Positions 1-8,552 of a DNA stretch of 64,000 nucleotides are shown here, piece by piece. The DNA is from Bacteroidota bacterium (GTDB taxonomy: Bacteria; Bacteroidota; Bacteroidia; Chitinophagales; Chitinophagaceae), in the NCBI GenBank assembly GCA_023422565.1, contig JAFAGR010000096.1, positions 25,976-89,975 of the forward strand, written 5' to 3'. The first letter of the stretch is position 1; every line of letters begins with the position of its first letter. Under the pieces are notes generated by a model that saw nothing but the letters and a program-made list of their open reading frames with translations, was not told the DNA's origin and made no database searches. A program made the position numbers and the translations under genes.

Positions 1-596
1 GAATGATGGATCCTACAGAAGGCAGGATAATATTGGACGGCCTTCCCTTGCCAGAACACCGGCTGAGAACTTTGCGGGAAGGAATAAGTTATGTTCCGCA
101 GGAAGTCTTTTTATTCAGTGATACCATTAGGAACAACATATTGTTTGGCAACCGGGAAGCTAGCCAAGAAGAAGTTGAACATGCCGCAAAGGTTGCGGCT
201 ATTCATACCGATATATCCAGGTTTAAGAACGGCTATGAAACAATGGTGGGAGAACGCGGCCTCACGTTAAGCGGCGGGCAGAAACAAAGGATCTCCATTG
301 CAAGAGGCCTGGTTAAGGATCCGCAAATGATCATTTTGGATGACTGCTTAAGCGCAGTGGACAGTGAAACCGAAAAGGAAATATTAAGCAGCCTGGATCA
401 GTTTCTGCAGGGCAAAACAGCGGTTGTAATTACTCACAGAATTTTTTCACTAATGCAATTTGACCGGATCTTCGTGATGCACGATGGAGAACTGGCAGAA
501 CAGGGAACCCACGAGAGCCTGCTGAAACTTAACGGGCGTTATGCGGTATTATACCAAAAACAACAGGAAGAATGGGAAGGCCGTGGTGCTTCCTGA
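1..596 (+). CDS. ABC exporter ATP-binding domain, 3' part only (MdlB/MsbA-like)
   Basis: This is the C-terminal end of an ABC exporter subunit. The frame is open at the left edge of the window, so the membrane domain and the Walker A loop lie outside. Counting from the first visible Met (base 3), a Q-loop region (YVPQEVFLFSDTI, about residues 30-42), the signature LSGGQKQR (89-96), a Walker B segment (IILDDCLSAVD) and the H-loop (VITHR) are visible. The residue after the Walker B Asp is Asp instead of the usual catalytic Glu, a pattern known from MdlA/MdlB and BmrC-type halves of heterodimeric exporters. The substrate cannot be inferred. The protein ends at a TGA just before a promoter for the next gene. 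Confidence 0.93.
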   Translation, partial: MMDPTEGRIILDGLPLPEHRLRTLREGISYVPQEVFLFSDTIRNNILFGNREASQEEVEHAAKVAAIHTDISRFKNGYETMVGERGLTLSGGQKQRISIARGLVKDPQMIILDDCLSAVDSETEKEILSSLDQFLQGKTAVVITHRIFSLMQFDRIFVMHDGELAEQGTHESLLKLNGRYAVLYQKQQEEWEGRGAS

Positions 597-624
597 TTCA
601 AAATTTCCGGCTTTTTAGCATTAT

Positions 625-654
625 TTTGCCATTTCAAAAACAAATATATCTTTG
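625..654 (+). promoter_or_regulatory. Bacteroidota-type promoter for the DUF3276 gene
   Basis: A TTTG box (625-628) is followed after 18 bases by TATCTTTG (647-654). This matches the TTTG / TAnnTTTG consensus established for the Bacteroidota primary sigma factor. It lies about 35 bases before the GTG start at 690, so the transcript would begin near 661. Assignment is by pattern only. Confidence 0.65.
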
Positions 655-689
655 CTTTCTTATAAATAAACAAACCAAAACAAAAACAG

Positions 690-1130
690 GTGGCGTACGA
701 AAACAACGAAAAAAAAATGGACAGCGTTTACAGCAAAAGAATTAAAGCTGGCAAGCGACGGACCTATTTCTTTGATGTGAGAGAAACTAAGGGGAATGAT
801 TATTACCTGACCATAACGGAGAGCCGTAAACGCTTTGAATCTGACGGTTACGACAGGCATAAAATTTTTCTTTATAAAGAAGATTTCAATAAATTTTTAA
901 AAGGCCTGACGGAAGCTGTTGATTTTGTAAAAACAGACCTGATGCCTGATTTTGATTTCGATGCTTTCAATCACGATACTCCATATGAAGGCGAGGAAGC
1001 TGCCGCGGTAGGAGAGGTGAAACAAGTTTCTGAACCAATACGCCAATCTCCAGAAGGCACATACGATTCGCGCCTGAGCGAAGGCCCCGCGCCGGCGAAC
1101 GACAACAATGAAGAGGTAGATAAGTGGTAG
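690..1130 (+). CDS. PUR-alpha-like nucleic-acid-binding protein (DUF3276)
   Basis: This 146-residue protein matches the Bacteroidota DUF3276 family, whose fold is the single-stranded nucleic-acid-binding PUR domain. The core is residues 10-95, with YSKRIKAGKRRTYFFDVRET and the aromatic-rich YYLTITES segment. The C-terminal 50 residues are acidic, low in complexity and probably disordered. The listed start is GTG at 690; an ATG at 717 would remove nine residues and leave the domain intact. The gene stands alone with its own promoter. Its stop codon lies inside a 7-bp tandem array (1123-1150). The cellular role in bacteria is not known to me. Confidence 0.88.
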   Translation: MAYENNEKKMDSVYSKRIKAGKRRTYFFDVRETKGNDYYLTITESRKRFESDGYDRHKIFLYKEDFNKFLKGLTEAVDFVKTDLMPDFDFDAFNHDTPYEGEEAAAVGEVKQVSEPIRQSPEGTYDSRLSEGPAPANDNNEEVDKW

Positions 1131-1150
1131 TTGATAGTTGGTAGGCAGTA
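1123..1150. repeat. Degenerate 7-bp tandem array (4 units) over a stop codon
   Basis: Four 7-base units in strict phase (for example GTTGATA then GTTGGTA) start inside the last codons of the DUF3276 gene and run into the spacer before pgi. The units belong to the same family as the arrays at 47240-47362 and 57143-57191. Confidence 0.55.
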
Positions 1151-1173
1151 GTCTTTACCACATCCCGTATCTC

Positions 1174-2772
1174 TCATCCCTGCCTCCACTCCCTGTACTG
1201 CTCCAACAACAGCAGGGTTGAGGAATCATGATCCATGCCCGGATCCTCAGATGCCATTTCCCTTAAAATGTTTTTTGCGAGTACCTTTCCCAGTTCAACT
1301 CCAAATTGGTCGAAGCTGAAAATATTCCAGATCACGCCCTGTACAAATATTTTATGTTCGTAAAAGGCGATGAGCATGCCGAGCGTTTCCGGAGTTATCT
1401 TCTTAATTAAAAATGAATTCGTAGGACGGTTGCCCGGGAACACTTTATTAGTGTCTGTGCTGTCGCTGCCGAGCATCAGTGCTTCGGTTTGCGCAAAAAA
1501 ATTACTGAGTAGAAGCGAATGATGTTCGCCTACCAAGTTATGGGTTTGAGCCGGGGCGATGAAATCGCATGGAATGATGTCCGTTCCCTGGTGAAGCAGC
1601 TGATAAAAAGCGTGCTGGCCGTTTGTACCCGGTTCTCCCCAAATTACCGGCCCTGTTGAATAGCTAATCGGATCGCCCTCTCTGTTTACGCGCTTTCCGT
1701 TACTCTCCATATTTCCCTGTTGAAAGTATGCAGGAAAACGGTGCATATACTGATCGTAAGGAAGAATGGCTTCCGATGTATAACCAAAAAAGTTTCGGTA
1801 CCAGATACCGAGCAATGCCATTACTACAGGAATGTTTTTCGATGGTTGCTTTTCTGTAAAGTGATCATCTGCCCGTTTCGCTCCGGCTAACAAATTTTCG
1901 AAATTTTCGTAGCCGATTGTGCAGGCGATTGATAAACCTATTGCGCTCCACAAACTGTAGCGCCCGCCAACCCAATCCCAGAATTCAAACATATTGTCCG
2001 TAGAAATTCCAAACTGCTTAACCGCTTCACCATTTGTGCTGACCGCTACGAAATGCTTTTCGATATCAGACTCTTTAGCACCCTGTTTCAAAAACCAGCT
2101 GCGCGCCGTATGTGCATTGGCCATGGTTTCCTGCGTGGTAAAGGTTTTACTTGCAATGATGAAGAGTGTTTCTTCAGGTTGAATTTTCTTTAGCGTTTCC
2201 GCGATGTGGGTACCGTCTACATTGCTCACAAAATACGCGGAGATACCATCCACCCAATAAGGCTTTAGCGTTTCAGTAACCATCACCGGACCAAGATCGC
2301 TTCCGCCGATCCCGATGTTGACTATATAACGGATACGCTTACCCGAAAATCCTTTCCAATCACCTGAATGAATTTTTCCGCAGAAAGACCTCATCTGGCA
2401 GCGCACTCTTTCAATATCAGGTTTCACATCTTTACCATCTACAAAAACCGGCTTTGAGGAAAGATCCCGAAGGGCTGTGTGAAGTACTGCACGTTGTTCA
2501 GTTTCATTTATCTTCTCACCGGAAAACATTGCCTTTATTGCCTCATCAACCTTACATTCATCAAACAGTTGCAACAGCAGATCCATTGTATTGCTGTTAA
2601 CACGGTTTTTAGAATAATCAAACAGAAGATCGTGCTCTGCAATGGAAAAGGTTTGTGCGCGGCCTGAATCACCGGCAAACATTTCCTTCATGTGAACGTT
2701 GCTGATCTCCCGGTAGTGGGAGAGGAGCGCCTTCCATGCCTGGGTGCCTGTTGGATCTATGTGAGGGAACAT
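1174..2772 (-). CDS. pgi: Glucose-6-phosphate isomerase
   Basis: Interconverts glucose 6-phosphate and fructose 6-phosphate in the cytoplasm. The 532 residues are close to the 549 of the E. coli enzyme. Both family signatures are present: FEFWDWVGGRYSLWSAIGLS in the middle and GVELGKVLA near the end, which carries the catalytic Lys. The Glu (GNMESNGKRV) and His (GTNGQHAFYQLLHQGTD) of the active site are also visible. The ATG at 2772 is the only sensible start. It is followed 18 bases upstream by the threonine aldolase stop on the same strand, so the two are probably co-transcribed. It links glycolysis with the glycogen operon at 49.7-54.4 kb. Confidence 0.97.
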   Translation of the reverse strand: MFPHIDPTGTQAWKALLSHYREISNVHMKEMFAGDSGRAQTFSIAEHDLLFDYSKNRVNSNTMDLLLQLFDECKVDEAIKAMFSGEKINETEQRAVLHTALRDLSSKPVFVDGKDVKPDIERVRCQMRSFCGKIHSGDWKGFSGKRIRYIVNIGIGGSDLGPVMVTETLKPYWVDGISAYFVSNVDGTHIAETLKKIQPEETLFIIASKTFTTQETMANAHTARSWFLKQGAKESDIEKHFVAVSTNGEAVKQFGISTDNMFEFWDWVGGRYSLWSAIGLSIACTIGYENFENLLAGAKRADDHFTEKQPSKNIPVVMALLGIWYRNFFGYTSEAILPYDQYMHRFPAYFQQGNMESNGKRVNREGDPISYSTGPVIWGEPGTNGQHAFYQLLHQGTDIIPCDFIAPAQTHNLVGEHHSLLLSNFFAQTEALMLGSDSTDTNKVFPGNRPTNSFLIKKITPETLGMLIAFYEHKIFVQGVIWNIFSFDQFGVELGKVLAKNILREMASEDPGMDHDSSTLLLLEQYREWRQG

Positions 2773-2790
2773 ACTTTCTGATTTTGAGAA

Positions 2791-3807
2791 TTACATGTGG
2801 CTGATAAGCTCAACCAGGCTGTCAACCATTGGTTCCGTAACGTTGAGGTGAGTGACCATGCGCACCTCCGTAGGAGAAATAGCAATACAATGAATATTTC
2901 TTTCTTTTAAATAAGCGGCGAAAGAAGCCGGCGTATAATTTCCTTTCACTTCAAATATGATGATGTTGGTTTCAACCGGAAGCATTTTTCCTATGAAGGG
3001 TTTTTCCAAAAGTGCAGCTGCGATTCTTTTTGCATGGGCATGATCAAGGCGTAAAAGTGGACGGTTACTGTTAAGGGCATACAACGCGGCTGCAGCAAGA
3101 TATCCTGCCTGGCGCATTCCGCCTCCCATTACCTTGCGCACACGCCTGGCTTTTTTAATAAAATCGCGGCCACCGATCAGCAGACTGCCTACCGGTGCGC
3201 CCATTCCTTTGCTCATGCAAACGGAAATGGAATCGAATACTTTTCCATACCAGTCCGGGTCTTCCGCCGTAACCTCCATTGCGTTCCAAAGGCGCGCACC
3301 GTCTAAATGCAAGGATAAATTATTATCACGGCAAACCTCTTTGATCTTCAGTATCCCGGCAGAATCATATACGCTGCCGCCGCCACGGTTTGCAGAGTTT
3401 TCCAGGCAAACCAGTGAACTGACCGGTTTGTGTATATCATCCGGGTTCACGGCGGCCTCCACCTGTTCCGCTGTTATTCGGCCACGCTCTCCAGGGAGGG
3501 GTTTCACCTGGCAACCGCTGTTAAAGGCTATGCCGCCACCCTCATATATATATACATGGCTGCTGTGGTCGCAAATAACTTCCTGCCCGGGTTGGGTATG
3601 GCATTTAATTGCAATTTGATTGGTCATAGTACCGGAAGGACAAAAAAGTGCGGATTCCATTCCGAAAAGGGCGGCAATTTTTTCCTCCAGTTCATTTACT
3701 GTGGGGTCTTCCCCGAAAACGTCATCACCAACGCGGGCTGCCATCATGGCTTGAAGCATTTCTTTGCCCGGTTGCGTAAAAGTATCTGATCTTAAATCAA
3801 TATGCAT
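2791..3807 (-). CDS. ltaE: Low-specificity threonine aldolase (PLP-dependent)
   Basis: A fold-type I PLP enzyme that cleaves L-threonine or L-allo-threonine to glycine and acetaldehyde. The 338-residue protein opens with the family-typical IDLRSDTFTQPGKEM. The Schiff-base Lys lies in SVCMSKGMGAPVGS, and LHLDGARLWNA carries the Asp that contacts the PLP nitrogen. Length is normal for the family (about 335-345). It is upstream of pgi on the same strand with an 18-base gap. A glycine hydroxymethyl-type relative is less likely given the N-terminal motif. Confidence 0.93.
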   Translation of the reverse strand: MHIDLRSDTFTQPGKEMLQAMMAARVGDDVFGEDPTVNELEEKIAALFGMESALFCPSGTMTNQIAIKCHTQPGQEVICDHSSHVYIYEGGGIAFNSGCQVKPLPGERGRITAEQVEAAVNPDDIHKPVSSLVCLENSANRGGGSVYDSAGILKIKEVCRDNNLSLHLDGARLWNAMEVTAEDPDWYGKVFDSISVCMSKGMGAPVGSLLIGGRDFIKKARRVRKVMGGGMRQAGYLAAAALYALNSNRPLLRLDHAHAKRIAAALLEKPFIGKMLPVETNIIIFEVKGNYTPASFAAYLKERNIHCIAISPTEVRMVTHLNVTEPMVDSLVELISHM

Positions 3808-3984
3808 CGGCTCAAATATACTGGAAATGAGTGATGAGCGAAAAGTGGTAAAATTATTGCCTCACATAATATGAGTGAAGGAGAATCTTAGAACGGAATT
3901 TATGCAATAGTACTTTTTGGCTGAATTTTCACATCCAATTATGCGTTTTTTCCGTTTTAGTTATGAAATACGGGAAACGGATGT

Positions 3985-3992
3985 TAACTTTG
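3985..3992 (+). promoter_or_regulatory. Candidate -7 box for rpoD
   Basis: TAACTTTG fits the TAnnTTTG consensus and lies 93 bases before the rpoD ATG. I see no perfect TTTG box at the expected distance upstream. The rest of the 278-base space between the divergent threonine aldolase and rpoD genes is AT-rich and holds no other recognisable element. Confidence 0.4.
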
Positions 3993-4085
3993 CAAGAATT
4001 TTATAGCATTTTGGCCAAATTGATGCAATTTTGCAACTTTTCCCCCTCCCAAATTGTCTACTAATCATTAAACCGAATTGAACCC

Positions 4086-4943
4086 ATGAGGCAATTAAAG
4101 ATAGCCACGCAGATTACAAACAGGGATTCGCAGGCGGTTGAGAAATACCTGCAGGAGATCTCTAAAATTTCAATGATCACGCCGGAAGAGGAAACCATTC
4201 TTGCGCAAAAGATCAAGATGGGGGACCAGCGCGCCTTAGATAAGTTGGTGCAGGCCAATCTCCGCTTCGTGGTTTCGGTTGCCAAGCAGTACCAGCACCA
4301 GGGGCTTTCTTTGAGTGACCTGATCAATGAAGGTAATCTTGGTTTGATAAAAGCTGCCCAGCGTTTTGATGAAACGAAAGGTTTTAAATTCATTTCATAC
4401 GCTGTTTGGTGGATCCGTCAGTCAATTCTACAGGCTCTTGCAGAGCAGGGAAGGCTTGTTCGTTTGCCGCAAAATAAGATCGGTACCTATAACAAAGCGA
4501 ACAAGGCATACATGGCTTTTGAGCAGGAGCATGAAAGAGAGCCATCAACAGAAGAACTTGCGGAGTTGCTTGAAATGAGCGAAACCGAGATCAACAATAT
4601 TTTCCAAAGCAATACCCGTCACTCTTCTCTCGATGCGCCTGTGCACGAAGCGGAAGACGTGGCAATGGGAGACCTTTTGAAAGGTGGCGATGAAACCGAT
4701 GAAGACGTAATGCACGATTCATTGAAGAATGAAATTCGCCGGGTATTGAAATCACTGAGCCCTCGTGAAGCTGAAATTGTAAATGCCTACTTTGGCCTTG
4801 ACGGCGAGAATGGTGTAACGATCGAGCAAATCGGCCAGAAGTATGACCTTACGAAAGAAAGGATCCGCCAGATAAAGGAAAGAGCTATCAAACGCCTCCA
4901 GAAAGCAAGATACAGCGGTGCGTTGAAAGCTTACCTGGGATAA
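4086..4943 (+). CDS. rpoD: Primary sigma factor, sigma-70 family (RpoD/SigA)
   Basis: The vegetative sigma factor that directs RNA polymerase to promoters. At 285 residues it is the compact Bacteroidota form with no region 1.1. Region 1.2 covers residues 13-45. Region 2 contains NLRFVVSVAKQYQHQGL, DLINEGNLGLIKAAQRFD and the promoter-melting SYAVWWIRQSI. Region 3 follows, and region 4.2 has the helix-turn-helix VTIEQIGQKYDLTKERIRQI. The gene stands alone, with a long upstream region and a clear terminator 20 bases downstream. Alternative sigma factors of this phylum do not share the full region 1.2-4 arrangement seen here. Confidence 0.96.
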   Translation: MRQLKIATQITNRDSQAVEKYLQEISKISMITPEEETILAQKIKMGDQRALDKLVQANLRFVVSVAKQYQHQGLSLSDLINEGNLGLIKAAQRFDETKGFKFISYAVWWIRQSILQALAEQGRLVRLPQNKIGTYNKANKAYMAFEQEHEREPSTEELAELLEMSETEINNIFQSNTRHSSLDAPVHEAEDVAMGDLLKGGDETDEDVMHDSLKNEIRRVLKSLSPREAEIVNAYFGLDGENGVTIEQIGQKYDLTKERIRQIKERAIKRLQKARYSGALKAYLG

Positions 4944-4962
4944 GCCTTTTCTATATATTTTT

Positions 4963-4989
4963 AAAAGCTCCGTAAATCGGAGCTTTTTT
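4963..4989 (+). terminator. Rho-independent terminator of rpoD
   Basis: A perfect 10-bp stem (AAAAGCTCCG, 4963-4972, with its complement 4978-4987) closes a 5-base loop and ends in a run of six T. It lies 20 bases after the rpoD stop. Confidence 0.88.
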
Positions 4990-5096
4990 ATTTTGACGCA
5001 AAAACTCCGGCTGTTGTGGGAACATTTTGTGAATTTGCAAACTCTTTCAAAACGTATATTACAGCCGAATTTTTATGACCATATAATTGTTGTTGA

Positions 5097-6044
5097 ATGG
5101 AAAAAGCAATCAGTGAAAAAGTAAGTTGTTTGATAATAGGATCGGGGCCGGCGGGCTATACCGCAGCTATTTATGCCGCTCGCGCAAATATGAAACCTGT
5201 TTTGTACCAGGGAATTCAACCGGGCGGACAGCTCACCATCACCACGGAAGTAGAAAATTATCCCGGGTATCCTGACGGAATACAGGGCCCCGAAATGATG
5301 GTGCACTTTGAAAAGCAGGCAGCGAGAATGGGAACGGACATCCGCTACGGGCTTGCTACTAATGTCGATTTTTCAACACACCCGCTGAAGGTGGAAATTG
5401 ATGAAGAAAAGTGGATAGAAGCGGATGCGGTGATCATATCAACCGGGGCTTCGGCAAAATGGCTTGGCCTGGAAAGTGAGCAAAGGTTGAACGGCCACGG
5501 AGTAAGCGCCTGCGCCGTATGCGATGGATTTTTCTTTAAAGATAAGGATGTGGCTATAGTAGGCGCCGGCGATACTGCTGCCGAAGAGGCCCTGTACCTT
5601 TCAAAAATTTGCAAAAGTGTGCACATGATAGTTAGGCGGGATGAAATGCGCGCCAGCAAGATCATGCAGGACCGTGTGAAGAAAACCGCCAACATCACTA
5701 TTCATTGGAACAGTGAAACTGAAGAAGTGCTGGGGGATACCAAAGTAGATTCTGTAAGGATCATGAACAACCAAACGCAGGAGCGTACAACCCTTCCCGT
5801 TAGTGCGTTTTTTGTAGCAATCGGCCATGAACCTAACTCTGCGATTTTTAAAGGATGGCTTGATATGGACGAATCGGGATACATCAAAACCCAACCCGGC
5901 ACCAGCAAAACCAATGTGGAAGGCGTGTTCGCCTCAGGGGATGTGCAGGATAAAATTTACAGGCAGGCTGTAACGGCGGCCGGTAGCGGATGCATGGCCG
6001 CCCTGGATGCGGAGCGTTACCTGAGCGAAAAAGGATTGCACTGA
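5097..6044 (+). CDS. trxB: Thioredoxin-disulfide reductase
   Basis: An FAD-containing NADPH:thioredoxin reductase that keeps the cytoplasmic thioredoxin pool reduced. The 315 residues are typical. The FAD-binding loop GSGPAGYTAAIYAARA is at the N-terminus, the redox pair is Cys139-Ala-Val-Cys142, the NADPH-binding loop is VAIVGAGDTAAEEALYL, and the C-terminal FAD motif GVFASGDVQD is present. Its TGA overlaps the ATG of folB by one base, and folB overlaps the next gene in the same way, so the three are translationally linked. Confidence 0.96.
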   Translation: MEKAISEKVSCLIIGSGPAGYTAAIYAARANMKPVLYQGIQPGGQLTITTEVENYPGYPDGIQGPEMMVHFEKQAARMGTDIRYGLATNVDFSTHPLKVEIDEEKWIEADAVIISTGASAKWLGLESEQRLNGHGVSACAVCDGFFFKDKDVAIVGAGDTAAEEALYLSKICKSVHMIVRRDEMRASKIMQDRVKKTANITIHWNSETEEVLGDTKVDSVRIMNNQTQERTTLPVSAFFVAIGHEPNSAIFKGWLDMDESGYIKTQPGTSKTNVEGVFASGDVQDKIYRQAVTAAGSGCMAALDAERYLSEKGLH

Positions 6045-6397
6045 TGATGCAGATAAAACTTGAAAACCTTCGCTTTACCTGCGCGCACGGATGGCATGCA
6101 GAAGAAGCTTTGTCTCCCGGTGATTTTGAAGTGAATGTAATGGTATCGTTTCTTGCACCTGAGAAAATAGAGAGATTGGAAGATACACTTGACTATGTGG
6201 AGATATATGAGGTAGTTCGCCGGCGGATGGAGCAACCACACAAACTTCTGGAATCACTCGCCATTAAAATTGCTGACGACATCGCGCTGATCAATAAAAA
6301 TATTAAGAGGATCGAAGTAAACATTAACAAAACAAATCCCCCGATCGTTTCGTTTACAGGTAATGTTGGCGTAGGTTACGTGAAAGTCCTTACCTAA
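6044..6397 (+). CDS. folB: Dihydroneopterin aldolase
   Basis: Converts 7,8-dihydroneopterin to 6-hydroxymethyl-dihydropterin in folate synthesis. I take the ATG at 6044 (overlapping the trxB stop by one base), giving 117 residues, the family's usual size. A longer frame from 5990 only reads trxB out of frame. Features visible are LRFTCAHGWHAEE near the start and YVEIYEVVRRRMEQPHKLLESLA, which carries the substrate-binding Glu and the Leu-Leu-Glu-Ser segment. folP for the same pathway lies at 36 kb. Confidence 0.92.
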   Translation: MMQIKLENLRFTCAHGWHAEEALSPGDFEVNVMVSFLAPEKIERLEDTLDYVEIYEVVRRRMEQPHKLLESLAIKIADDIALINKNIKRIEVNINKTNPPIVSFTGNVGVGYVKVLT

Positions 6398-7149
6398 TGA
6401 AGACCATTTTATTTCTGGCATATTGCTCATTACATTTCGGAGTGGTTGCGCAAGACCTCAAACTGTTGCAACACAAAGCCGATAGCCTGGAGGCTGTTCC
6501 GGATGAAAAGGCGGCTTTCGAAGTTTTTAAGGTCATCCACAAAAAATACCCAGACAATATTTATGCGCTTACCAAATGCAGCGAACTGTGCAGCAGGATC
6601 GGCAAGCGGGAACCATTAGAAAAAATGCGGGACAGTTATTATTCAGCCGCACTGATGTATGCAAAAAAAGCTCTGGCCCTGAACCCGAAACACGATGAGG
6701 CGAATGTGGCCATGGCGATTGCGTTAGGAAGAAACTCACTGACCAAATCGGGAAAAGAAAAAGTCAGCGCTGCCCGCGAAATACGCAAGCATACGGAAAC
6801 AGCTTTAAAGAACAATCCTCTAAACTTTAAAGCATGGCACATTCTGGGCAAGTGGCACTATGAAGTAACCGACCTGAATATGTTTGAGCGTGCCGCCCTG
6901 AAGGTCTTCTATGGCGGTATGCCTGAATCCTCACTTGCAGAGAGTATTAATGCGTATGAAAAAGCTAGAGAGATAAAACCTGACTTTCTTTTGAACTATC
7001 TTGAACTGGCAAAGGCATATAAAAGAAACAATGAAACTGCGCGGGCCATTGCCTTGCTGGAAGCCGTTTCTGTTCTCCGGCCATTTTCAGAAGATGATCC
7101 GGCAATTTTAAAAGAAGCGGGGTTTCTTTTACGCCGCTGGAAAAATTAA
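6397..7149 (+). CDS. Secreted TPR protein resembling regulator of microtubule dynamics (RMDN)
   Basis: A 250-residue protein with a signal peptide (residues 1-18, cleavage after VVA) and a helical-repeat body. Residues 85-105 (YAKKALALNPKHDEANVAMA) and 145-195 form TPR-like units. The central block ILGKWHYEV...FERAALKVFYGGMPESSL closely follows the LGRWCYEV..ERK...LFG..P motif of the eukaryotic RMDN/FAM82 family. The ATG overlaps the folB stop by one base. The 3' end overlaps the convergent MATE gene by four bases. The bacterial role is unknown; a periplasmic scaffold is only a guess. Confidence 0.75.
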   Translation: MKTILFLAYCSLHFGVVAQDLKLLQHKADSLEAVPDEKAAFEVFKVIHKKYPDNIYALTKCSELCSRIGKREPLEKMRDSYYSAALMYAKKALALNPKHDEANVAMAIALGRNSLTKSGKEKVSAAREIRKHTETALKNNPLNFKAWHILGKWHYEVTDLNMFERAALKVFYGGMPESSLAESINAYEKAREIKPDFLLNYLELAKAYKRNNETARAIALLEAVSVLRPFSEDDPAILKEAGFLLRRWKN

Positions 7150-8507
7150 AGTTCAACAGCTCCTTTGCCTTTCCATCTACCTCTTTTCATGTAGAGGAAT
7201 GACATTAAGAAAATACTCGACCAGTAAATGAATTCATTGCTCCATGCCATTGCAAGGGAAATATAATTCACCTTCATAAAATACCAGGTATAGCCCATGT
7301 AAAGTGCAATGGCTACCACTTCAATGGCAAGGTTAACGGTGGTTTTTCCTGTGCCTGTTACAGAATTCAGCCAAACATTGGCTACGCTCATCAGAAGCAT
7401 TCCCATTGAAACCATTCTAATAACCGGGATTCCTTCCTTTACAAAATTCTCATCTTGCCCGAACAGCCTGAAGAAACCTTCAGGAAATATGTTCAGCAGG
7501 GATACCATTAAAAGACAGAGGCCAAAGCTCCATGCCGTGATCATTTTCACAAGGCGGATCACATCATTCTCCCTGTGCTGGCCGATCAGGTTGCTCGTCA
7601 TCGTATTGGTTGTACTCGCAAATGCCCAGATAAAAACTCCGGCTATGCCAAATACATTTCTCATGGTGTTACTTATGGCTTTTGCCACGGTGCCCCGGCT
7701 TTCAATCAAAATAAAGAATACGAGCCATGTAGCCACGCTAACTATGTATTGGAAAACGAGAGGCAGTGCTACACGAAAAATTTCGCGGCTGAACATTTTA
7801 TTATAGGCGAAATTCCGAAGCAGTCCGTAGCGTTTACGCAGCCCCGTTAGTGCCAGTACGGCAAACACCACAACCACTCCTGTGAACTCTGCTATAACCG
7901 AAGCCAATGCAGCACCGTTAAAGCCCATCGCGGGGAAACCAAGCTTCCCAAAAATCAACAGGTAATCAAAAACGATATTCATCAGCGCTTCAAATACAAA
8001 ACCTATCATCAGGTATTTGCTGTTAAGAGATGCAACGAGGAAGGCATTTCCCATCTGAAAAAGGAAGAGAAAAGGAAGTCCGAAAATCCGGATACGCAAA
8101 AAATCCATTTCCACAGGATAGGAGTCGGGGTCGGCAACGGCCTTAAGAATAAAGGGCGCGACCAACCAGGTAAAGGCAATGCATATCACTGAAAATTTCA
8201 GGCTGGTTCTTATACCCTGGGCTAGTATGGTGTGAAAATTTTCACTTGTGCCTCTTCCCGCGTGGCGGGAGAAAACGGTTTGCAGCGCGTTATTGAGTCC
8301 GTTGCCGGCCACGGCAAAAATCAGGTAATACACTCCTGTAATGCCCGCATTGCCTAATGCTTCTTCACTGAGCTGCCCCAGGAATATGCTGTTGGTAAGC
8401 ATATTGATCTGCGGCACAAGAATGGCAAGTGTGATGGGAAGCGCAATAGTAAGTATCTGCCGGTGTGTAACTTTTACCTGTAACTGATTTAACGGCACTG
8501 CTTCCAT
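7146..8507 (-). CDS. MATE family multidrug/Na+ antiporter
   Basis: An inner-membrane exporter of the MATE (NorM/DinF) type with 453 residues and twelve predicted membrane segments in two repeated halves. The first helix (ILTIALPITLAILVPQINM) and the GLNNALQTVFSRHAGRG loop are family-like. The second half repeats the pattern from about residue 235. MATE proteins couple Na+ or H+ influx to export of cationic compounds; the substrate here cannot be assigned. A candidate -7 box lies just upstream (8516-8523). Confidence 0.9.
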   Translation of the reverse strand: MEAVPLNQLQVKVTHRQILTIALPITLAILVPQINMLTNSIFLGQLSEEALGNAGITGVYYLIFAVAGNGLNNALQTVFSRHAGRGTSENFHTILAQGIRTSLKFSVICIAFTWLVAPFILKAVADPDSYPVEMDFLRIRIFGLPFLFLFQMGNAFLVASLNSKYLMIGFVFEALMNIVFDYLLIFGKLGFPAMGFNGAALASVIAEFTGVVVVFAVLALTGLRKRYGLLRNFAYNKMFSREIFRVALPLVFQYIVSVATWLVFFILIESRGTVAKAISNTMRNVFGIAGVFIWAFASTTNTMTSNLIGQHRENDVIRLVKMITAWSFGLCLLMVSLLNIFPEGFFRLFGQDENFVKEGIPVIRMVSMGMLLMSVANVWLNSVTGTGKTTVNLAIEVVAIALYMGYTWYFMKVNYISLAMAWSNEFIYWSSIFLMSFLYMKRGRWKGKGAVEL

Positions 8508-8515
8508 AAAGAAGG

Positions 8516-8523
8516 CAAAATTA
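8516..8523 (-). promoter_or_regulatory. Candidate -7 box for the MATE gene
   Basis: On the minus strand the sequence reads TAATTTTG, matching TAnnTTTG, nine bases before the MATE start codon. No TTTG box is seen at the expected distance, so this is tentative and implies a very short leader. Confidence 0.35.
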
Positions 8524-8552
8524 TCTTATTTTGCCACCTCATATTTAAATAA

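Noticed and set aside
3134..3619. A 161-codon plus-strand frame opposite threonine aldolase
   Set aside because: Pro/Arg/Ser-rich antisense shadow of a well-supported enzyme gene; no start context or motif.
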